Source of the DNA: a virus
Virus record (IMG/VR): IMGVR_UViG_3300045970_000272
Coordinates: 1-50,884 of that record
DNA length: 50,884 nucleotides
Direction: 5' to 3' (one strand)
Every line of letters begins with the position of its first letter. The stretch's first letter is position 1. This document shows positions 1-7,596 of this stretch, in pieces. The notes beneath the pieces are model-generated. The model ran no database searches and was not told where the DNA came from. It worked only from the letters and a program-made list of their open reading frames with translations. A program made the position numbers and the translations under genes.

Positions 1-84
1 GTAAGGGTTGGTAGCGAGGGCAAGACCGTGCGCCGATCGTGGCGTGAGCGTGACGCGATGCTCCGAGATGCGGAGGCAAGATGA
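1..84 (+). CDS. C-terminal part of a small acidic protein (complete copy at 50641-50841)
   Basis: This is the 3' end of the 66-residue gene described at 50641-50841, seen a second time because the window overlaps itself. It ends in TGA, overlapping the next ATG as ATGA. It should not be counted as a separate gene. Confidence 0.85.
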   Translation, partial: VRVGSEGKTVRRSWRERDAMLRDAEAR

Positions 85-127
85 AGGCATTTGGTAACTT
101 TATGGCAAGTTTGCTGTGGATGTTCAA
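1..127. repeat. Direct repeat marking the circular junction (left copy)
   Basis: Bases 1-127 are identical to bases 50758-50884. The repeat is exactly 127 bases, a maximum k-mer length commonly used by short-read assemblers, and it cuts through two genes. It is therefore best read as the overlap of a circular (or circularly permuted) assembly, not as a biological terminal repeat. Genes crossing it should be read on the closed circle. Confidence 0.95.
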
Positions 128-239
128 CCTCATCTATGGCTTCATGTACCTGCCGACGTCGGGACTAAAGTTCCTAAACATCTTCGTGCCGTTTGCCGTC
201 GTTTATGACTTGGTGTTGAAAATAGGGAGGCTCAGATGA
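81..239 (+). CDS. Small hydrophobic membrane protein, 52 aa
   Basis: An ATG at 81 overlaps the stop of the preceding gene as ATGA, and its own stop overlaps the next ATG (236) in the same way, so it sits in a translationally coupled chain. The product is almost entirely apolar: one stretch at residues 3-24 rich in Phe, Met and Leu, and a second at residues 29-47. Short basic ends suggest one or two membrane segments. Upstream GGAGGCAAG serves as ribosome site. No family is recognised. It lies between the two halves of the large terminase and is not obviously related to packaging. Confidence 0.7.
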   Translation: MKAFGNFMASLLWMFNLIYGFMYLPTSGLKFLNIFVPFAVVYDLVLKIGRLR

Positions 240-427
240 AGAAGCCAAGCGAACTGTTTGAGGACGCGCGCTCTTGTGTTCAGTGCGGTGCTGCGATGGA
301 CGTGGGGCTGACCGACTTGATGAGGTTCTGCACCGATCCCAAGTGTCCTAACTACGGGTTAATTCAAATAGGAATTGAGCGCATGAAACGCATCAAGGAC
401 GCATATGACAATAGTGATATCAATTAA
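236..427 (+). CDS. Small zinc-ribbon-like protein, 63 aa
   Basis: The protein carries a CVQC pair near residue 14 and a second pair, C-x4-C, at about residues 32-37, the usual spacing for a treble-clef or zinc-ribbon structural site. The start overlaps the upstream stop (ATGA) and GGGAGG lies just before it. Its 3' end overlaps the next small gene by 23 bases. The function is unknown. It is the first of several cysteine-pair proteins packed between the terminase halves. Confidence 0.7.
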   Translation: MKKPSELFEDARSCVQCGAAMDVGLTDLMRFCTDPKCPNYGLIQIGIERMKRIKDAYDNSDIN

Positions 428-584
428 TAAACACAAATGGAAGTGGTTGCTGTACCACCTCGGCTGGTCGGACGATTATTGCCTAAAGCATGACATCGAC
501 AAGATGGGTCACGGTTACCACAACGATCGCTTCACTTGCCCCGAATGTGATAAGGAGGAACGTGAGAAACTGGATACAAAGTAG
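405..584 (+). CDS. Small protein with a CxxC pair, 59 aa
   Basis: The reading frame opens at ATG 405, inside the end of the upstream gene, and closes at TAG 582-584. The N-terminal part is rich in Lys, Trp and His, followed by a single Cys near residue 26 and a CPEC pair near residue 45, so a small metal-binding knuckle is possible. There is no strong ribosome site, so translation is probably coupled to the overlapping gene before it. The function is unknown. Confidence 0.6.
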   Translation: MTIVISINKHKWKWLLYHLGWSDDYCLKHDIDKMGHGYHNDRFTCPECDKEEREKLDTK

Positions 585-705
585 AGCGATGGAACTGTTC
601 ATTTGGTGGGGTCACAAGATGCTTGGCTACAACGCCGTAACGCTTCACTTGAACCGTCGTACCAAGAAGTATGTGGTAGGCATTACCTTTGGGAAGACGC
701 GGTGA
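562..705 (+). CDS. Hypothetical basic protein, 47 aa (GTG start)
   Basis: The start is placed at GTG 562 because AAGGAGG lies just upstream at about 552-558. An ATG at 490 in the same frame lies deep in the previous gene without a ribosome site, and ATG 589 also lacks one. The product is basic and Trp/Lys/Arg-rich and ends in a strand-like segment. The stop (TGA) overlaps the next gene's GTG. No family is recognised. Confidence 0.55.
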   Translation: MRNWIQSRAMELFIWWGHKMLGYNAVTLHLNRRTKKYVVGITFGKTR

Positions 706-1043
706 GGTTCTGCTGCTGGTGCGGTAAGGTTGAGGACACAGAGTTCTGTGAGTCCGAGAGCCTTGACCGCGCCGTCAAATACCATATCGCTCAGCTTGCC
801 AAACGGTACAACTGGGCGATTGCAGACAATGGTGTAAAAGGATATGATGCACTAAATATAGGAAAGGAAACTATGGTAGACAAAGTAACTCAGCAAGACA
901 AATTGATGCACGTTCTTGAGTGGTTATACACGATGGACGGCGAGTACGACACCAAAGGTGAGTGGCGCGACGACCTAGTGTCCCACCTCTATTGGTTAGC
1001 TGGCGTTGAACAGCCAGAAATGGTGGAGGACGACGATGCGTAG
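702..1043 (+). CDS. Hypothetical protein with N-terminal cysteine cluster, 113 aa; possible internal start
   Basis: GTG 702 overlaps the preceding stop (GTGA) and gives a protein that begins with a C-C-x-C cluster and a further Cys near residue 16, probably a metal knuckle. The rest is helical and acidic at the C-terminus (EDDDA). An in-frame ATG at 873 has GGAAAGG upstream and could make a separate 56-residue product from the second half. The function is unknown. It overlaps the next gene by 8 bases. Confidence 0.6.
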   Translation: MRFCCWCGKVEDTEFCESESLDRAVKYHIAQLAKRYNWAIADNGVKGYDALNIGKETMVDKVTQQDKLMHVLEWLYTMDGEYDTKGEWRDDLVSHLYWLAGVEQPEMVEDDDA

Positions 1044-1470
1044 CCAATCGTGGACGTGCGAGCGATGCGGCGCACAGACCGATTCATTGGAGGACTACAA
1101 AGCGCACCGCGTGTTGCACAACACGGGTGATATCCCTGACAAATCTATCAACCAAATCTACGAAGAGGAACGTTTGGCGGGAATGCCCCCAGATGCGGAG
1201 GTAGTAGCAACCGTAACTCACGCAGACGAGCCGATTCAGCCCCAAAACACCGCCCCCACCCCGAGTAAGAAGCCTGCAAAACCAGCCCCGTGGCGCGCGG
1301 AAGGTGGAATTCACCTCGAATACAAGTACGTGGGGTACTGTTCGTGCGGATTTGAAATAGACACGCTCACGTTGGACGAGGTTGTGGACGATAAAAAGGT
1401 CGTGGTCGTAGTGGCGTGGTGCAATCAGTGCAAGAAGAAGTGGGAGCAACGCAAAGTGGCGAAGTTATGA
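1036..1470 (+). CDS. Zinc-finger protein, 144 aa
   Basis: ATG 1036 follows GGAGGA with good spacing and is preferred to the in-frame ATG at 1006. Residues 7-28 form a C2H2-like finger (CERC, then two histidines spaced HRVLH). A Pro/Thr/Lys linker spans about residues 75-100. The C-terminal domain has further pairs (CSC and CNQC) ending in a Lys-rich tail. Such two-domain zinc proteins may bind nucleic acid, but no specific family is recognised. It overlaps the next gene by an ATGA. Confidence 0.7.
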   Translation: MRSQSWTCERCGAQTDSLEDYKAHRVLHNTGDIPDKSINQIYEEERLAGMPPDAEVVATVTHADEPIQPQNTAPTPSKKPAKPAPWRAEGGIHLEYKYVGYCSCGFEIDTLTLDEVVDDKKVVVVVAWCNQCKKKWEQRKVAKL

Positions 1471-1649
1471 TTTGTGAAAAGTGTAAGAAACACATCGCTG
1501 CTTCGTGGGACGACCCAATGGTGCTGATTTGTGACGGTAAACGTTGCAGGTGGATGTGCGGCAGGTGCGCGGAAGCCCCTGTTAAGCATTTATTTACAAA
1601 GAAAGGAGCTTCCCGTGTTAACAAGAAGACTGCGAGCGACCAACTTTGA
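1467..1649 (+). CDS. Zinc-ribbon protein, 60 aa
   Basis: The ATG at 1467 overlaps the upstream stop. The short protein contains CEKC at residues 3-6, then Cys residues in an ICDGKRC stretch and an MCGRC stretch, i.e. two or three metal-ligand pairs in 60 residues. The C-terminus is basic. No function can be assigned. It continues the cysteine-rich series in this interval, and the last 35 bases overlap the next gene. Confidence 0.65.
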   Translation: MICEKCKKHIAASWDDPMVLICDGKRCRWMCGRCAEAPVKHLFTKKGASRVNKKTASDQL

Positions 1650-1863
1650 CGTTCAGGTGCAAGACGACCCGCCGGTCCATACTTACATCGTAACGTCCGA
1701 GGGACGCACCGCCTCGTTCAAACTCAACGGGGTATGGTTTGGGGAGCTGCATGGCAACATTCAACAGAATTATGTGGCAAACGTCCGTAAAGAGATGCTT
1801 TTACACGGCTGTAAGCTGCACGGACCAACGCTCACGCACTACTTGAAACAAGTGGGGAGATAA
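1615..1863 (+). CDS. Hypothetical protein, 82 aa (GTG start)
   Basis: GTG 1615 has AAAGGAGC upstream. In-frame codons further upstream overlap the zinc-ribbon gene and lack a ribosome site. The product looks like a small alpha/beta protein, with strands around residues 20-45 followed by a helix ending in a HYLKQ stretch. Its TAA (1861-1863) touches the ATG of the terminase nuclease gene, so the two are probably co-translated. No homology is recognised; whether it helps join the terminase halves cannot be told from sequence. Confidence 0.6.
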   Translation: MLTRRLRATNFDVQVQDDPPVHTYIVTSEGRTASFKLNGVWFGELHGNIQQNYVANVRKEMLLHGCKLHGPTLTHYLKQVGR

Positions 1864-2772
1864 ATGCTTCTACCTGTCACGCGCAATCCGCGCAATAGAT
1901 TCACGGTGGCTACCGTTCATTACTCGGCTGATCCTGACAAGGCTTCCGAGGAGTGGATCAAGATGGCTATGCAGGGTATGCCCGAGCGCGGTTGGATGCG
2001 TGAGTACGAGATTGATTACACGATCTTTGAGGGCAAGACGTTCTTTGCCGAGTTCAAACAATTCAACGTGGAGAACTGCGCCTACATTCCAAAGGAAACC
2101 ATCTACCGTGGGTGGGACTACGGCTACCACCGCCCAGCCTGCCTGATTACCAAACTCAACAAGGACGGTCAGTGGTGCTGGTTGGAGGCGATCATGGGTA
2201 AGGACGAGGGCGTGCTGGAGTTCGGTCGGCGTATGCGCACGCACTGTATCTCGCACTACCCTGGCGCGGATTACGTTGATGTGGGCGACCCTGCTGGTGA
2301 GCAGATGTCCGACAAGGGTGAAAAGACTTCCGTGCAGATTTTGGAAACCGTTGGTATCTACATTCACTCACGCAAACAACCTGTAAAGCAGGGGTCAGAG
2401 ATTATCCGACAGAAGCTTGGTATGCGGGTGGACGGTAAGCCTGGGTTGATCGTCGACCCATCGCAACAGCTCGTCATTGATGGCTTCCGAGGTGGGTTGC
2501 ACTTCCCCGACGTCAAAGAGGGTCAACCACAACGGGAGCATTACGAGAAGGACGGTTACTACGAACACGTCTTTGACTGCGCGCGCTACCTTGCCACGGA
2601 TATGTTTACGGTGATTGGTCAGGTGCAAATGCCGAACCGCCTGTCGTCGTTCTCCGAGGAGGAGAAGTACCGCATGGGACGTCCCGTGGACGATGACTCC
2701 AACAACGACCTATCCAGTTTGGCGCACGACCTAAACTCTGATACAACTGACTTAGGAGATTACTTTGGATGA
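1864..2772 (+). CDS. terL: Terminase large subunit, C-terminal nuclease half
   Basis: This 302-residue protein corresponds to the nuclease half of phage large terminases, which cleaves concatemeric DNA during packaging. It begins with the post-ATPase segment typical of the family (NRFTVATVHYSADPDK). An RNase H-like fold follows, with acidic residues in the expected order: Asp85 in RGWDYGYH, Asp139/Asp142 in DVGDPAGE and Asp237 in HVFDCARYL. No Walker motifs are present; these are in the separate ATPase half at 48918-49658. An in-frame TAA lies directly before the ATG, so this is a separate start and not a readthrough product. GGGGAG lies just upstream. About 3 kb with the C5 methyltransferase and small genes separates the halves on the circle. 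Confidence 0.85.
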   Translation: MLLPVTRNPRNRFTVATVHYSADPDKASEEWIKMAMQGMPERGWMREYEIDYTIFEGKTFFAEFKQFNVENCAYIPKETIYRGWDYGYHRPACLITKLNKDGQWCWLEAIMGKDEGVLEFGRRMRTHCISHYPGADYVDVGDPAGEQMSDKGEKTSVQILETVGIYIHSRKQPVKQGSEIIRQKLGMRVDGKPGLIVDPSQQLVIDGFRGGLHFPDVKEGQPQREHYEKDGYYEHVFDCARYLATDMFTVIGQVQMPNRLSSFSEEEKYRMGRPVDDDSNNDLSSLAHDLNSDTTDLGDYFG

Positions 2773-3005
2773 TTTCATTCGACCACAAGAACTTACTCCA
2801 ATTCCTCAAAGAGCAGTACCCACACCTGTACGACGTGCAATCGCAGGTCGATAGGATTTGTGAAATCTCGGGGTTTGGTGACGTTTCGATGGTGCTGCAC
2901 ATCAGCAAGCGTCTGGTGACCAACGGAGAGATCCTGGGTGCTGCCAAGCGGTCGTACTTCAAGCAAATATCCGATGGCACGATGGTAAAGACGCGGTTGG
3001 ATTGA
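2769..3005 (+). CDS. Hypothetical protein, 78 aa
   Basis: The start overlaps the terminase stop (ATGA), so the gene is coupled to packaging. The product is helical and mixed-charge, with no Cys cluster apart from one residue. It might be a small packaging or head-completion factor from its position, but nothing in the sequence identifies it. A hairpin follows 60 bases after the stop. Confidence 0.65.
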   Translation: MISFDHKNLLQFLKEQYPHLYDVQSQVDRICEISGFGDVSMVLHISKRLVTNGEILGAAKRSYFKQISDGTMVKTRLD

Positions 3006-3064
3006 CGCGCGTAATTGGAACGTGCTATAAAGAAAGCGGCCTTACTATTGGCTATAAAAGGAAG

Positions 3065-3087
3065 AACTCCCACCACTGATGGGAGTT
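3065..3087 (+). terminator. Hairpin between packaging and portal genes, terminator-like
   Basis: AACTCCCA (3065-3072) pairs perfectly with TGGGAGTT (3080-3087) around a 7-base loop, followed by a T-rich TATTGGTTT. The U tract is imperfect, so termination may be partial. The right arm also carries the GGGAG that could serve as ribosome site for the next gene, so the hairpin might affect translation as well. Confidence 0.45.
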
Positions 3088-3096
3088 TATTGGTTT

Positions 3097-3408
3097 ATGG
3101 ACACCAACGAGACAGATTTACTCAAACTGATCCAAGAAGCCACCGACGCTGAGGACTATGACGCTGTCAAGGCGCACATGGCTCACTTAATAGAACATCA
3201 AAGCACACTCCCCCAGACCAATTTGACCAATGAAGACCTGGTTGAAAAGGGGTTCGACATTCTCCTCATTCAAAAGGAGCGCGCGCTGCGCGACTCCATC
3301 AACCAACTCAACCAAGACGGTGACTTTGCCACCGCCACTCAGAAGATGCGCGAGTTACGCCAGCTACAACGATTACAACCAAAGTACACAGGAGTAAAAC
3401 TAAGATGA
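3097..3408 (+). CDS. Hypothetical helical protein, 103 aa
   Basis: ATG 3097 is preferred; an in-frame ATG at 3079 lies within the hairpin arm. The protein is almost wholly helical, with alternating acidic and Leu/Gln-rich segments (for example MRELRQLQRLQ near the end), suggesting a short coiled coil. It is coupled by ATGA to the next gene. From its place immediately before the portal it may act in packaging or head assembly, which is inference only. Confidence 0.6.
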   Translation: MDTNETDLLKLIQEATDAEDYDAVKAHMAHLIEHQSTLPQTNLTNEDLVEKGFDILLIQKERALRDSINQLNQDGDFATATQKMRELRQLQRLQPKYTGVKLR

Positions 3409-3659
3409 GTGCCAACGTAGACAAAGTCCTCGAGTACGTTTTGAAGAACACCAAGGAACTACCTGCCGATAAGATACAGGCTCTTGCCAGCGTGATCAAA
3501 GCTCTCGGCACAGAGATCCCCGAGGCTCCCAACTCCGTGGACGACACCCCCGATACAACCTTTGCAGACGAACAATCCCCCCTAGACCTGACCAAGATCA
3601 CTGAGGTCATGATTGATGGGCGCAAGCAGAAAATTAATATCGTTGGTAATACCAATTAG
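3405..3659 (+). CDS. Hypothetical protein, 84 aa
   Basis: The start overlaps the upstream stop as ATGA. The N-terminal half is helical (residues 5-32), the middle is acidic and rich in Asp/Thr/Pro, and the C-terminus has a basic strand (DGRKQKINIVG). It precedes the portal gene by 12 bases, which include the portal's GAAAGG ribosome site. No family is recognised. Confidence 0.65.
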   Translation: MSANVDKVLEYVLKNTKELPADKIQALASVIKALGTEIPEAPNSVDDTPDTTFADEQSPLDLTKITEVMIDGRKQKINIVGNTN

Positions 3660-3671
3660 AAAGGTAATGCT

Positions 3672-5888
3672 ATGGCTGATGTACCCAAACCTAAAGACGA
3701 AACATCTCAAGCCGACACAATGGACTTAGCAAAGATTGCTATCCAGCGTGAAGAGCGTCAGAAGGCTGAGCTGCTGTTTACGTCAGCCTCCGATTCCCGC
3801 AAGAGATACGACTGGGAGTGGTTGAACCGCGACCTGTTCCGCAGAGGATATCAATTTTCAAACAGCAATCCTAATAACAACACGGTGGTGTTGCAGTCAC
3901 GCTCCAACGCGCGCATTCCCATTAACATCGTCCACGCTCAAATGCGAACGATTAAGAACCAGGTCACCTCTATCCGACCCAAGTGGGAGGTTACTCCCCG
4001 TGGGCTGTCCGACGAGGCTGTCAAGAACGCGCGTTACTCAGGTAAATTGCTGGACAATTACTACGACTATTTGGGTCTGCGCCGATTGCTCAAGGACGTG
4101 GTCATTCAGGGGTTGGAATACTCCGTGGGTGGTCCCTGGCAGATAGGTTACGACCCGTACGGCGGAACTGACGGCACAGGTGACGCGTTCATCTGGTTGG
4201 TCGACCCCTTTGATTTCTACATCGACTCATCGGCAACCACTCCAAACAACGCCGAGTTTGTCATCAAAGCGGTGCGTACACCTCTCAACAAGGTGCGCTC
4301 CAACCCCGATTACAACTGGTCAACTGACAAGTACGAGATACAAGGCGACCAACGATTAGCTGCGTCCGAGTACAAACAGTTCTTGCTGCAAGCCATGAGG
4401 CGCAACCAGAACCAAAACAAGAGCGAGGAAGAGTCGGGCGTCATCTTGAAGGAAGCCTGGATCAAAGTTCACCTGGACGATCGCAACATGGAGGAGATGA
4501 AGACTGAACTCGAGGAGAACAACGAGGACACTGAGAACCTGCGCATGGGTGAAATCATCATGCGGTACGTGGTTTACATTGACTCGTTGCAAGACCCGCT
4601 CCAATGCAAACTACTCCGCGAGAGCGAGTTCCCATTCTCACTGTTCCAAGCCGACGTAAACCCGATGGAGGTGTACGGCGAGTCCTGGATCAAGCACGTC
4701 ATTCCAATGAACCGCGCGCTGAACGCTTTGGAGTCGTCCATCTTCCGTTACAACTACAAATACGCCATAGGGCGCATCATCATCGACAAGAACTCTGGTG
4801 TCCGAATGTTCTCCAACGAACACGGCGACATCATCGAGAAGAACGCTGGGTCAGAGGTGTCGTCAATGGCACTCCAACCGTTACCCAGCTCGTACCAGCA
4901 ACAGATTTCCAACATGAGAATGTACATCGAGGACATCGGTGGTGCGCACGAGGTTTCAATGGGTCGTGTCCCAGCAGGGGTTAAGTCAGGCATCGGTATT
5001 GCCGAGCTTAAGGCTGCAGACGCGGTCAACCAACAGGACTTGATTGATGGTTTGGAGGACTTCTTGGTGGACGCGGGTAAGAAACTGCTCAAGGTTATCG
5101 CCAAGAACTTCGACGTACCCAAGGTTATCAAGGCTCTCGGTAAGGGTGGCAAGCCCGAACACTTCGCCATCATTGGTGAGAACGCTGCGTCATTCCGCGA
5201 GAACCTCTCCACAGTTAAGATCGGCACGGACACCTTTGACCTATCGGTGATTGGTGCTGACAACGAGGTGAAAGTATCGGTCGGATCGTGGCTCGCCTAC
5301 ACCAAGGGCGCACGTCTTGAAATGTTGAAGGAATGGTTTGGTGCAGGGTTAATTGACCAAAAGACGTTCCTTGAACACGCTGAGTTTGCCGACATCTCGG
5401 GTATCGTTGACCGCACGCGCCAAGAGGAACTCTTGAAGCGCAACCAAGGTGCTGAGTCTGCAACCGACCCAGGTGTTACGGACGAGGAGATCGCCAAGTC
5501 TGAGAACGCATTGATGACAGAAGATGGGCGCGACGACGTCAAGGCTATGCCTGAGGACAGACACCAGGTTCACCTGGCTATCCATCAGGAGGCACTTGGT
5601 ACAAAGGGCGACCCAATCGTAGAGGCGCACATGGCAGAACACGAGGATTTCATTAGGCAGGGAGTCAGAACTCCTGCACGACCAGAGGCGCAACTTGCAC
5701 CTCCTCAGGCTCCAATGCCTCAAGGTATGGGTCAACCTCAACCTGCTATGGCTCCCCAAACGGTAGCTCCACAAGCGGGTCCCGTTGCACCTCCACAAGC
5801 CCCGATGCCTGGTCAGGGCGGACAACCAATGAGTCCAGAAGAACAGGCACTTCTGCAAAGCCTCACGGAGATAACGGGAGGTAGGTAA
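3672..5888 (+). CDS. Portal protein
   Basis: This 738-residue protein would form the dodecameric portal ring at one vertex of the capsid, through which DNA is packaged and ejected. Its length matches P22-type podovirus portals (about 725 residues). Supporting features are the N-terminal region with repeated Asn/Arg motifs around residues 40-80, the clip/stem-type middle with NQVTSIRPKWEVTPRG near residue 98, and the long helical segment in the second half. Residues about 660-735 are a low-complexity tail rich in Pro, Gln and Met, typical of flexible portal C-termini. It lies directly downstream of packaging genes and upstream of scaffold and capsid, as expected. Confidence 0.85.
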   Translation: MADVPKPKDETSQADTMDLAKIAIQREERQKAELLFTSASDSRKRYDWEWLNRDLFRRGYQFSNSNPNNNTVVLQSRSNARIPINIVHAQMRTIKNQVTSIRPKWEVTPRGLSDEAVKNARYSGKLLDNYYDYLGLRRLLKDVVIQGLEYSVGGPWQIGYDPYGGTDGTGDAFIWLVDPFDFYIDSSATTPNNAEFVIKAVRTPLNKVRSNPDYNWSTDKYEIQGDQRLAASEYKQFLLQAMRRNQNQNKSEEESGVILKEAWIKVHLDDRNMEEMKTELEENNEDTENLRMGEIIMRYVVYIDSLQDPLQCKLLRESEFPFSLFQADVNPMEVYGESWIKHVIPMNRALNALESSIFRYNYKYAIGRIIIDKNSGVRMFSNEHGDIIEKNAGSEVSSMALQPLPSSYQQQISNMRMYIEDIGGAHEVSMGRVPAGVKSGIGIAELKAADAVNQQDLIDGLEDFLVDAGKKLLKVIAKNFDVPKVIKALGKGGKPEHFAIIGENAASFRENLSTVKIGTDTFDLSVIGADNEVKVSVGSWLAYTKGARLEMLKEWFGAGLIDQKTFLEHAEFADISGIVDRTRQEELLKRNQGAESATDPGVTDEEIAKSENALMTEDGRDDVKAMPEDRHQVHLAIHQEALGTKGDPIVEAHMAEHEDFIRQGVRTPARPEAQLAPPQAPMPQGMGQPQPAMAPQTVAPQAGPVAPPQAPMPGQGGQPMSPEEQALLQSLTEITGGR

Positions 5889-5891
5889 ATC

Positions 5892-6638
5892 ATGCCGTTC
5901 GATCGCAAGAAACTAATAGCCTTGAGAAACAACGTTCAAGCCATGATTGGTAAAATTGAACGTGAGGACAAGCTCGGCAACTTAGACAACATCATTAGTG
6001 AGAACACTAACGGTGCGATCACGGCGGCGTTTGCGCAGATGGAGTCACGCATGGAGCAGGCGATGTCCGCTCGTGGTGGTGGCGATTTGGAGGAGGTTAT
6101 TGAGAAGCTTGGTCGGCGCATCACGTCGGCGTACTCCAGTGCCTCCCCTAAGGACAGGACGGACGAGGTTATCACCGCCATCTCAAACATACGGTTCCCA
6201 GAGGTCAACTTCCCCAACACGGTATCTATCGACAACTTCCCTCCCCAAAAGATACCCAACCCCGTCACGAACATCAAAGCGACCATCGTGGGCGACACCA
6301 CAGGGTTGCTCGGTGGCGACACCGTCCACAAGTTCGGTGAGCAGACGGTGGCGGCAGGCAACACGGTCGCGTTGGCAACGTACACCGTCCCCGTCGACTT
6401 ATCTTTATTGGTGAAGGGCGTTTATGCGGAGGGGATAGACGACGGCTTATTCGCCCTCTACATTGACAGTACGAAGGTGTGGCAGGCGCGCAACTCATGG
6501 ACGCAGCGCAACGTGGAGTCCGACATTCAATTCAATTCAGTGGCGACAGGCTTGGTAGTCGAGCTGAGAGTGACCAATCTTAAAAATCTATCCAAGCAGT
6601 ATTCAGGAGGTTTCTATGGCATCAGAGTTAACCCGTAA
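5892..6638 (+). CDS. Virion-associated protein with coiled-coil N-terminus and beta-rich C-terminus
   Basis: The first 60 residues form a predicted helix beginning with a KKLIALRNNV motif that also opens the small protein at 9733-9936. Residues about 95-130 are Pro/Asn-rich, and residues 145-248 are strand-rich with alternating polar/apolar residues, compatible with a jelly-roll-like decoration or fibre domain. It follows the portal by 3 bases. The C-terminal layout resembles that of the 6847-7521 protein (a V-A-A-G-N-T type opening then repeated strands). The function is inferred from context: likely head decoration or fibre attachment. Confidence 0.6.
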   Translation: MPFDRKKLIALRNNVQAMIGKIEREDKLGNLDNIISENTNGAITAAFAQMESRMEQAMSARGGGDLEEVIEKLGRRITSAYSSASPKDRTDEVITAISNIRFPEVNFPNTVSIDNFPPQKIPNPVTNIKATIVGDTTGLLGGDTVHKFGEQTVAAGNTVALATYTVPVDLSLLVKGVYAEGIDDGLFALYIDSTKVWQARNSWTQRNVESDIQFNSVATGLVVELRVTNLKNLSKQYSGGFYGIRVNP

Positions 6639-6828
6639 ACAACAGATCACCTTAATGGAGCTGGAGGACAAGGTTCCTATGCTCAAACTTAAACGCCGAC
6701 AAATCCAAATGGAGATGATGCGGCTGGAAGATAAAATCAACGACTACAAACAGTCACTCGAAGATAGTGACGCCGCCATAACCAAAGCGGAAGCGGAGTT
6801 CGCTGATTACAAATTAAGCCTTAAATAA
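6616..6828 (+). CDS. Short coiled-coil protein, 70 aa
   Basis: The gene overlaps the previous one by 23 bases and has an excellent AGGAGG ribosome site at about 6605. The product is an uninterrupted heptad-rich helix with alternating Lys/Glu and Leu/Met positions, so it probably forms a dimeric or trimeric coiled coil. It could be a virion spacer, a scaffold helper or a fibre trimerisation peptide; nothing identifies it further. Confidence 0.65.
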   Translation: MASELTRKQQITLMELEDKVPMLKLKRRQIQMEMMRLEDKINDYKQSLEDSDAAITKAEAEFADYKLSLK

Positions 6829-6846
6829 GGGAGGTGAAATAGACAA

Positions 6847-7521
6847 ATGGCAGATTACAATTCAAGTTTACCCGTAAGAACAGAAGCTGACGGTGACTTA
6901 GGTGCGCGTATCGTTGGTGCAACACCCGCGAACGTCTGGGTCATTGATGCAAGTGGTATCGGTCAGGTAAATCTCAATGACGGTACTAACGCATTGGCGA
7001 TTAATGCGGCTGGTGGTATCGGCGTTACTTTGGCAACAGGATCAGAAGTCAAGATCACTGATGGCACAGACACGCTCGCTATTACTTCGGCTGGATCAAT
7101 CACATCGCTTATTTCTGATGGTACCGACACTTTGGCTGTTAATACTGACGGCTCACTTAATGTGAACGTGGTCACCAGCACCGCTGGAGATCAAGTTCAT
7201 TCCTACGCAACCAGTGCTTCGTTAGCAGCAGGCGCAACAGCAACCGTGGTCAGTTACACCGTTACAACCGCAAAGACACTCTTACTCGCTTTGGCTCATG
7301 CTTCGGCATCAGGTAAAGCTAAGGTGGAAGTGTTAAGTGGAGTATCAGGTTCAGAAACCGTCAAGGCTGTATTCTTTATCAGCACCTCTAATGGATTCGG
7401 TACCGCTGAGTTCCCCAACAGGATCGAAGTGGCTGCAGGAGACAAAGTCCTCGTAAAGATGACCAACCGCGACAACCAGAGCCAAGATGTGTACGCATAC
7501 ATCAATGGTGTTGAAGTTTAA
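6847..7521 (+). CDS. Structural protein with tandem beta repeats, 224 aa
   Basis: Residues about 30-115 contain three to four repeats of roughly 22 residues with the pattern DGT-(N/D)-(A/T)-LA-(I/V)-N/T, the sort of short beta repeat found in phage decoration and fibre shafts. The C-terminal 100 residues form a separate strand-rich domain. It has a strong GGGAGGTG ribosome site and is followed by a GC-rich hairpin. It is probably surface-exposed on the head or a fibre. No enzyme motif is present. Confidence 0.65.
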   Translation: MADYNSSLPVRTEADGDLGARIVGATPANVWVIDASGIGQVNLNDGTNALAINAAGGIGVTLATGSEVKITDGTDTLAITSAGSITSLISDGTDTLAVNTDGSLNVNVVTSTAGDQVHSYATSASLAAGATATVVSYTVTTAKTLLLALAHASASGKAKVEVLSGVSGSETVKAVFFISTSNGFGTAEFPNRIEVAAGDKVLVKMTNRDNQSQDVYAYINGVEV

Positions 7522-7543
7522 TAAGCGTACGCCCCAACGTGGT

Positions 7544-7567
7544 GGTGGGTGGAGCAGTCTACCCACC
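7544..7567 (+). terminator. GC-rich hairpin, terminator-like
   Basis: GGTGGGT (7544-7550) pairs with ACCCACC (7561-7567) around a 10-base loop, and the following bases are C-rich and then TTAGGTTT. There is no clean U run, so it could be a weak terminator, an RNA processing or stability element, or both. It resembles hairpins after the capsid gene and in other gene gaps of this genome. Confidence 0.45.
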
Positions 7568-7596
7568 CCCCGTTAGGTTTATGATAGGATCAAAAT